A DNA stretch of 64,000 nt. It comes from Halofilum ochraceum (GTDB lineage Bacteria > Pseudomonadota > Gammaproteobacteria > XJ16 > Halofilaceae). The notes beneath the pieces were generated by a model. It saw only the letters and a list, made by a program, of their open reading frames with translations. It was not told the origin of the DNA and did no database searches. Both the position numbers and the translations under genes were made by a program. The stretch covers positions 434,001 to 498,000 of the forward strand of contig NZ_LVEG02000004.1 of NCBI RefSeq assembly GCF_001614315.2, written 5' to 3'. Shown piece by piece: positions 58,862-64,000 of this stretch. Positions within the stretch are counted from its first letter, which is position 1. Every line of letters starts with the position of its first letter.

Positions 58862-58884
58862 AGGCTGGAGGATCTGCGCGTTCG

Positions 58885-59433
58885 TCAGGGATTCGGGAAT
58901 TCGCTGGCGTGGCGCCGGATCCATTCCCGGGCGGCTTCGTCGCGCGGCACCTCCCGGCCCTCCGAGCGCGCCAGCTCTTCCCGGAAGCGCTCAATCGCGA
59001 TGACTTGTTCGAGCAGGCGGGAACGGTAGGCGTCTTCCGGGGTCTCGAAGCGCACGCCGATCCGGTACCCCTCGTCTTCGGGGCGACACCAGGCGACAAA
59101 GGCCTTCGCACTGAGGGACGTTTCGTTCCCCGCGATCCGGATCTGCAGCACCGTCCCCGGCGGTTGCGAGCGTTCGGCAAAAAACGCGAGCCCGCCATAG
59201 CTGACGTCCGCGACCCGCGTAGCCGATTCGCCCGGCAGGGATTCGATTTCAATGGGGATATCGGCCGGGTGGCGGATGAACGCGCGGCGGTCGGGATGCT
59301 CGCTGGACGGCTCGTCGTACTGCGGGTCCACGGATGGATTTCCGGGGTGGACTGGATCGATCCTACCCCCGTCGCCGCGTTCCCACAAACTCTGATGGGG
59401 CCCGCGCGTCGGGCCCAACCATCGGTTCTTCAT
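58885..59433 (-). CDS. PilZ-domain c-di-GMP receptor
   Basis: This 182-residue protein has the PilZ motifs RRAFIRHP (R-x3-R, about residue 49) and DVSYGGLAFF (D-x-S-x-x-G), so it should bind c-di-GMP. A C-terminal helical tail of about 50 residues follows. The start overlaps the stop of the diguanylate cyclase gene by 4 bp, making the two a co-translated producer/receptor pair. Confidence 0.88.
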   Translation of the reverse strand: MKNRWLGPTRGPHQSLWERGDGGRIDPVHPGNPSVDPQYDEPSSEHPDRRAFIRHPADIPIEIESLPGESATRVADVSYGGLAFFAERSQPPGTVLQIRIAGNETSLSAKAFVAWCRPEDEGYRIGVRFETPEDAYRSRLLEQVIAIERFREELARSEGREVPRDEAAREWIRRHASEFPNP

Positions 59434-60719
59434 CGCGCGTGTTCCGGGCCGGCCGTCACGACCCGGTCGCGGCCGTTATCCTTGGCCGTGTACACCGCCG
59501 CATCGGCGTTTCGCAATAGCCGTTCGAACGCGACCGTTGCGCCGGCGGGACGTGCCGCGACGCCCAGACTGGCGGTCACATCAAGGCCGTGCGGGTGCAG
59601 TTCCGCGATCATTGTGCGTATGCGTTCGGCATGGGCCGCGGCACCGGCGAGATCGCAGTGGGTCAGGATGAGCAGCAGTTCCTCGCCACCGAAGCGGACC
59701 GCGAAGTCTTCCGTGCGCGTATTGTCCAGCAGCAGTTCCCCGATGGCGGCCAGCACCTCGTCGCCGACGAGGTGGCCATGCTCGTCGTTGATGGTCTTGA
59801 AGTGGTCGATGTCGATCAGGACCGTGCTCAACGGAAAATCATGGCGTTCCGCTTCGGCAAGCGCGCGGCCGGCGAATTCGTCCAGTGCATTCCGGTTATA
59901 CAACCCGGTGAGTTGATCCGTCATCGCCAGCTCGTAGAGGTGGCGGCGCTGATCCTCGACCTGTGCGATCAGCTGCCGACTCGTGATCAGGTGCGTGACG
60001 CGTGCGCGCACCTCTTCGCCAAGCACCGGCTTGCTGATGAAATCGTTGATCCCGAGGTGAAACAGTTCGATTCGCCGTTGCTTGTCCTCGATCCCGGAGA
60101 TCGCGAGGATCGGCATGCGCATGTGGTCCGGACAGGCGGCACGGATGGCGCGCACGAGCCCCGTCCCGCTCATCTCGCCTTCGAGGAGGATGTCGCTGAT
60201 CACGAGGTCGTAGCGCTCCGGGTCGAACGCGTCCCACGCCTCGCTGGCGCTGGCGTAGTGGTCGACTTCGAGGTTCATTTCCCCGAGCACGCCCAGCATC
60301 ATCGCCGCGACCGTATTGCTGTCCTCGACGTACAGCACGCGTCCGGAACAGGCGCGAATCGCACCCTCCACGTATCGCTGCACATGCCGGAACAGGTGCT
60401 CGACATCGGTGCGTGGATGGATGTCGGTCACCCCGGCCTCGAAGGCCGCGTGGCTGATGGTCTTATCCTCGGTGGAGGTCATCAGGAGGATCGGGATCCG
60501 GCCGACACCGCGCATCGCGCGGGCCTGCCGACAGAACTCGATCCCGGTCATGTCCGCCAGCGTGAGCGCGACGCAGACGAGATCGACCGGGCGGTTGCGC
60601 AGCGTGTCCAGGCCGTCGCCGCCGTCGGTGACCATGATCGGTTCATGCCCGGCCGCCGATGCCATGCGGCGCCAAATGGCGCGGAACACCTTCGAATGAT
60701 CGACCACCAGTATGTTCAT
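59430..60719 (-). CDS. Response regulator diguanylate cyclase with two receiver domains
   Basis: This is a 429-residue protein. Receiver 1 (about 1-120) lacks the phospho-acceptor: the site reads VDLVCVALTLADMTG, with Ala where Asp is expected, and the acidic pair is weak (VVDHSK). Receiver 2 (about 125-245) is intact (YVEDS, YDLVISDILL, FISKP). The GGDEF domain (about 265-429) has RFGGEELL, active, with an I-site R-T-E-D five residues upstream for product inhibition. It makes c-di-GMP from GTP, controlled by phosphorylation of receiver 2, and is coupled to the PilZ gene. Confidence 0.9.
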   Translation of the reverse strand: MNILVVDHSKVFRAIWRRMASAAGHEPIMVTDGGDGLDTLRNRPVDLVCVALTLADMTGIEFCRQARAMRGVGRIPILLMTSTEDKTISHAAFEAGVTDIHPRTDVEHLFRHVQRYVEGAIRACSGRVLYVEDSNTVAAMMLGVLGEMNLEVDHYASASEAWDAFDPERYDLVISDILLEGEMSGTGLVRAIRAACPDHMRMPILAISGIEDKQRRIELFHLGINDFISKPVLGEEVRARVTHLITSRQLIAQVEDQRRHLYELAMTDQLTGLYNRNALDEFAGRALAEAERHDFPLSTVLIDIDHFKTINDEHGHLVGDEVLAAIGELLLDNTRTEDFAVRFGGEELLLILTHCDLAGAAAHAERIRTMIAELHPHGLDVTASLGVAARPAGATVAFERLLRNADAAVYTAKDNGRDRVVTAGPEHAR

Positions 60720-60806
60720 GGAATGGATTGTGCCGCTTCCCGCATCCCGCGGCCAGCAGCGCCGGAATACCCATCGTGGCCGGTCGCTGGCCCCGCGTGG
60801 TGGCTG

Positions 60807-62924
60807 TCAGCCTTTCGGGGGCACGGCCGGCAGCGGCTCCGCTTCCATGAGCCCGTACGCCTGCAGCAGGAACGCGTAGCGGAAGGCGACTTCCTCCAGG
60901 TAATCGAAACGCCCGGCCGCACCGCCGTGGCCCGCGCTCATGTTCGTGCGCAGCAGCAACAGACGATCGTCGGTCTTGAGTGCGCGCAGTCGCGCGACCC
61001 ACTTGGCGGGTTCCCACCAGGTGACCCTCGGGTCGCTGACCCCCGCGGTGACCAGAAGATGCGGATAGGCCTGGGCGCGGACATTGTCGTACGGCGACCA
61101 GGCGAGGATCCGGCGGTAGGCCTCGGGGTCCTCGATCGGATTGCCCCATTCGGGCCACTCGGGCGGTGTCAGGGGCAGGTCCGCATCGAGCATCGTGTTC
61201 AGCACGTCCACGAATGGCACGTCCGCGACGGCTGCGTGGAACAGTTCCGGCCGCCGGTTCAGGACGGCGCCGACGAGCATGCCGCCCGCACTGCCGCCAT
61301 GCAGGGCGATCCGGCCGGCACCGGACCAGCCCTCGGCGATCAGCGCCTCCGCGGCGGCGATGCAGTCGGTGAACGTGTTCTCCTTGTGTTCCAGTTTGCC
61401 CTGGCGATACCAGTGATCGCCTTTCTCCTTGCCGCCGCGGAGGTGCGCGATGGCATACACGAAGCCTCGATTCACCAGACTCAGCCGGTTGGGTGAAAAG
61501 GCCGGCAGTTCCGACATCCCATACGCGCCATAGCCGTAGAGCACCAGCGGTGTGCCGGCATCGGGTGAGATGGCGCGGTGGTGCAACAGCGAGATCGGTA
61601 CCGACTCGCCATCCGGGGCAGTGGCCGTAATGCGGCGACTGACGTACTGCTCGGGGTCGTGACCGCTCGGGATCTCTTCCTCTTTGCGCAGCACCCGTTC
61701 ATCCGTGGCCAGATCGCAGTCGTAGACTCGATCCGGGATGGCCAACGCACTGAAAGCGACGCGCAGGGTCGTGGTCGCGTATTCGTAACCGGGGATCAGA
61801 TCCAGATCGCAGAGGTCTTCGCCGAAGTCGAGCACGTGCTCGCGGCCGTCGGCCCAGCGGCGCACGACGATCCGTGGCCGGGCATCGGCCATCTCCAGGC
61901 GCACGAGCCAGTCGCGGAAGTCCAGCATGCTCTGGATCAGGGTGCCCGGGCGGTGGGGGACCAGATCCTGCCAGCGCTCGGGCCCCGCTGCGTCCAGCGG
62001 CGCGGTGGCGATCCGGAAGTCGTCGGCCCCGTCCCGGTTGGAGAGAATGACCCAGCGATCATCGTGATCGGTGACTTCGTACTCGACGCCGGGCTCGCGT
62101 GCGAGCAGGCAGCGCGGGGACTCGGTCGGGCGGTCGGCCGGGATCGCCCGCACCTCGGTGGTCTCCGGATCGCGGCTGCCGATCAGGATGAAGCGGCCGC
62201 TCTCGGTATCATCGACGCCGACGAAAAAGCCGGGATCGGTCTCCTCGAAGACCAGACTGTCGGCACCGGTATCGAGATCGCGGCGGTAGACCCAGCGCGG
62301 GCGGTGGTCTTCGTCGAGCAGGGTATAGAACAGGTGCCGGCCGTCCGCCGACCAGACCAGGTCGCCCTGGGCGTCCTCGATCGTGAACCCGAGCCACTCC
62401 CCGCTGTCCATATGCCGTACGCGCACGCTGCAGCGTTCGGCACCGCTGCGGTCGATCGCGCAGGCCAGCAGGCGGTGGTCGGGCGCATGCGCGGCCGCGA
62501 CCAGCCGGAAATAGTCGAGGCCTTCGGCCTCTTCGTCGCCGTCGAGCAATAGGGACTCGGCCGCTTTGTCGTCGCGTGGGCACCGGCAGATCAGCGGGTG
62601 TTGGCCGCCCTCGCGGTAGCGCAGGTAATACATCCATGGGCCGTGCGGCTGCGGCACCGTACTGTCGTCCTCGCGGATGCGGGCCCGGAGTTCGGCCGTG
62701 AGCCGTTCGCGCAGCGGCTTGGCATCGGCCGTCGCGGCTTCCGCCCAGGCGTTCTCGGCCTCGAGGTACTCGCGGATGTCGGCGGGGAGCTGGCGGGGGT
62801 CCTGCATCGCCTCGCGCCAGTTGTCCGAACGCAGCCACGCATACGGGTCGATTCGGCGGTGGCCGTGATGGACCGACTCGATCGGGGCCGTTGCGGCGAC
62901 GGGCGGTTGCGTGGGTGTCTGCAC
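60807..62924 (-). CDS. ptrB: Oligopeptidase B (prolyl oligopeptidase family)
   Basis: This 705-residue serine peptidase starts at GTG 62924 with GGAG five bases upstream; longer starts to 63077 add an unlikely leader. A beta-propeller domain (about 75-400) precedes the alpha/beta-hydrolase domain. The catalytic triad is visible as GGSAGGML (Ser), a late Asp in VSDPRV and His in SAGHGG. It cleaves short peptides after Arg or Lys in the cytoplasm. Confidence 0.9.
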   Translation of the reverse strand: MQTPTQPPVAATAPIESVHHGHRRIDPYAWLRSDNWREAMQDPRQLPADIREYLEAENAWAEAATADAKPLRERLTAELRARIREDDSTVPQPHGPWMYYLRYREGGQHPLICRCPRDDKAAESLLLDGDEEAEGLDYFRLVAAAHAPDHRLLACAIDRSGAERCSVRVRHMDSGEWLGFTIEDAQGDLVWSADGRHLFYTLLDEDHRPRWVYRRDLDTGADSLVFEETDPGFFVGVDDTESGRFILIGSRDPETTEVRAIPADRPTESPRCLLAREPGVEYEVTDHDDRWVILSNRDGADDFRIATAPLDAAGPERWQDLVPHRPGTLIQSMLDFRDWLVRLEMADARPRIVVRRWADGREHVLDFGEDLCDLDLIPGYEYATTTLRVAFSALAIPDRVYDCDLATDERVLRKEEEIPSGHDPEQYVSRRITATAPDGESVPISLLHHRAISPDAGTPLVLYGYGAYGMSELPAFSPNRLSLVNRGFVYAIAHLRGGKEKGDHWYRQGKLEHKENTFTDCIAAAEALIAEGWSGAGRIALHGGSAGGMLVGAVLNRRPELFHAAVADVPFVDVLNTMLDADLPLTPPEWPEWGNPIEDPEAYRRILAWSPYDNVRAQAYPHLLVTAGVSDPRVTWWEPAKWVARLRALKTDDRLLLLRTNMSAGHGGAAGRFDYLEEVAFRYAFLLQAYGLMEAEPLPAVPPKG

Positions 62925-63093
62925 GAGGACTCCAGCGGGGATGGACAGGGCGCGTAACCTGACAGCCGAGCGCCCTGGCGTCCAGTTGGCCATCGCTGGA
63001 CGTTGCGCGCCGGTTTCGGGAAGATTGCCCGCTTTTCTCGGTGACGGGGACCCCGCCGCCAACGATGTACCAGCCAACAGGAGCGTTGTACGG

Positions 63094-64000
63094 ATGTCGG
63101 ATGCCCGTCGTTACGTCCAGATCGAATCTCCGTTCGCGATGTACCGCGGCGGGCAACTGGCGCAGGCAACGATCGCGTATGAGGCCTGGGGGGAGCCGGT
63201 CGGCCGCGGCGACAATGCCATTCTGCTGTTCACCGGACTGTCGCCCAGTGCACACGCCGCCTCCTCGGCGGACGATCCGTCGCCGGGCTGGTGGGAGTAC
63301 ATGATCGGCCCGGGCAAGCCGATCGATACCGATCGGTTTTTCGTGATCTGTATCAATTCACTCGGCAGCTGCTTCGGCTCGACCGGACCGGCCTCGATCG
63401 ATCCGGCGACCGGGCGGCCGTATCGGATCGAGTTCCCGCTGCTGTCGGTGGAGGACATCGTCAATGCCGCCCGCTCGGCGTGCATGGCGCTCGGGATCGA
63501 TCATTTCCATACCGTGGCTGGCTGTTCACTCGGTGGCATGGACGTGCTCGCCTACGCGGCCATGTACCCGGGGACGTACCGCAACCTGATCAGCATCTCC
63601 GCCGCGGTTCATGCGACGCCGTTCGCGATCGGGATCCGCTCACTCCAGCGCGAGATGATCCGCAGCGATCCCGAGTGGGCGGGTGGCTGGTATGCGGATG
63701 ACGCGGGCCCGAAAGAAGGGATGCGGCTCGCGCGCAAGCTCGGCGTAATGTCCTACCGCTCGGGGGAGGAATGGTCGCAGCGATTCGGCCGTAATCGCCT
63801 GGCGGAGACCGAGCGTGCCGGCGCGGTCCCGCTCGGGCCCGAGTTCGAGATCGAGGGCTACCTGGAGTACAACGCGCGCCGGTTTGTCGGCGGCTTCGAT
63901 GCCAACTGCTACCTCTATCTGTCCCACGCCATGGATCTGTTCGACATCGCCGATCACGGCGGCGGCTCGCTCGAGGCCGGCATGCGGCCCATCGATGCCC
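63094..64000 (+). CDS. MetX-like homoserine/serine O-acyltransferase, truncated by the window end
   Basis: The first 302 codons are present. ATG 63094 follows AGGAG at about ten bases. The alpha/beta-hydrolase core has IAYEAWGE, LFTGLSPSAHA, INSLGSCFGSTGPAS and the nucleophile elbow AGCSLGGMDVLAYAA. Such enzymes acylate homoserine or serine in methionine and cysteine synthesis. The elbow reads G-C-S-L-G-G, not the usual GGSMGG, and the acyl donor cannot be told. Confidence 0.8.
   Translation, partial: MSDARRYVQIESPFAMYRGGQLAQATIAYEAWGEPVGRGDNAILLFTGLSPSAHAASSADDPSPGWWEYMIGPGKPIDTDRFFVICINSLGSCFGSTGPASIDPATGRPYRIEFPLLSVEDIVNAARSACMALGIDHFHTVAGCSLGGMDVLAYAAMYPGTYRNLISISAAVHATPFAIGIRSLQREMIRSDPEWAGGWYADDAGPKEGMRLARKLGVMSYRSGEEWSQRFGRNRLAETERAGAVPLGPEFEIEGYLEYNARRFVGGFDANCYLYLSHAMDLFDIADHGGGSLEAGMRPIDA

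Overview
The window is GC-rich, densely coded bacterial DNA that looks like a gammaproteobacterial chromosome, plausibly a salt-tolerant one. Pointers are a PutP-type Na+ symporter with a tiny partner peptide, oligopeptidase B, a PBP7-type DD-endopeptidase, a PilZ/GGDEF pair and several pathways for arginine and quaternary or amino-alcohol compounds. This placement is inference from gene content; there is no rRNA or other marker. No tRNA, CRISPR array, prophage or insertion sequence was recognised.

Layout. 1-7.0 kb: the 3' end of a dimethylargininase gene, then a polar amino-acid ABC transporter, a TetR regulator, and an arginine transaminase / 2-ketoarginine decarboxylase pair (AruH/AruI-like). 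Two near-identical 16-bp palindromes mark the promoters on both sides of the regulator. 7.4-10.7 kb: a TmpB/PhnZ-like HD oxygenase, a TmpA/gamma-butyrobetaine-hydroxylase-like dioxygenase and a GbdR-type regulator, suggesting use of a trimethylammonium phosphonate or a related betaine. 10.7-17.4 kb: four tandem paralogues of an exported protein family I cannot name, with a low-GC acetyltransferase gene between two copies of a ~170-bp signal-peptide segment. 18-35 kb: a surface-polysaccharide locus with a pyruvyl transferase, glycosyltransferases, and a block for a CDP-linked, probably C-methylated sugar (sugar epimerase, C-methyltransferase, SDR, SAF-domain oxidoreductase, cytidylyltransferase). 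It also has genes for N-deacetylation, UDP-GlcNAc 2-epimerisation and N-formylation, and galE. 35-38 kb: housekeeping-type genes.

38-47.7 kb: a TRAP transporter, a glutamine-synthetase-like ligase, an aldehyde dehydrogenase, an iron alcohol dehydrogenase, a glutamine-amidotransferase-like hydrolase and an RpiR regulator. Together these read as a gamma-glutamylation route for an amino alcohol. 48-53 kb: the symporter with its accessory peptide, an MTH938-like protein, a non-pyrrolysine MttB-family methyltransferase and a YdjM-like membrane protein. 53-64 kb: DD-endopeptidase, YugP-like metallopeptidase, CDF exporter, DUF411 protein, SpmA-SpmB fusion, PilZ protein, diguanylate cyclase with a degenerate receiver, oligopeptidase B and the start of a MetX-like acyltransferase.

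Intergenic gaps are unusually rich in long inverted repeats. Several have arms built from 9-11-nt iterated units and lie at about 8.0-8.4, 40.8-41.1, 47.8-47.9 and 49.8-50.0 kb. Others are simple REP-like palindromes at about 38.1, 53.0 and 55.2 kb. These repeats, the four-paralogue exported family, the gamma-glutamyl cluster and the branched-sugar block are the most unusual parts of the window.
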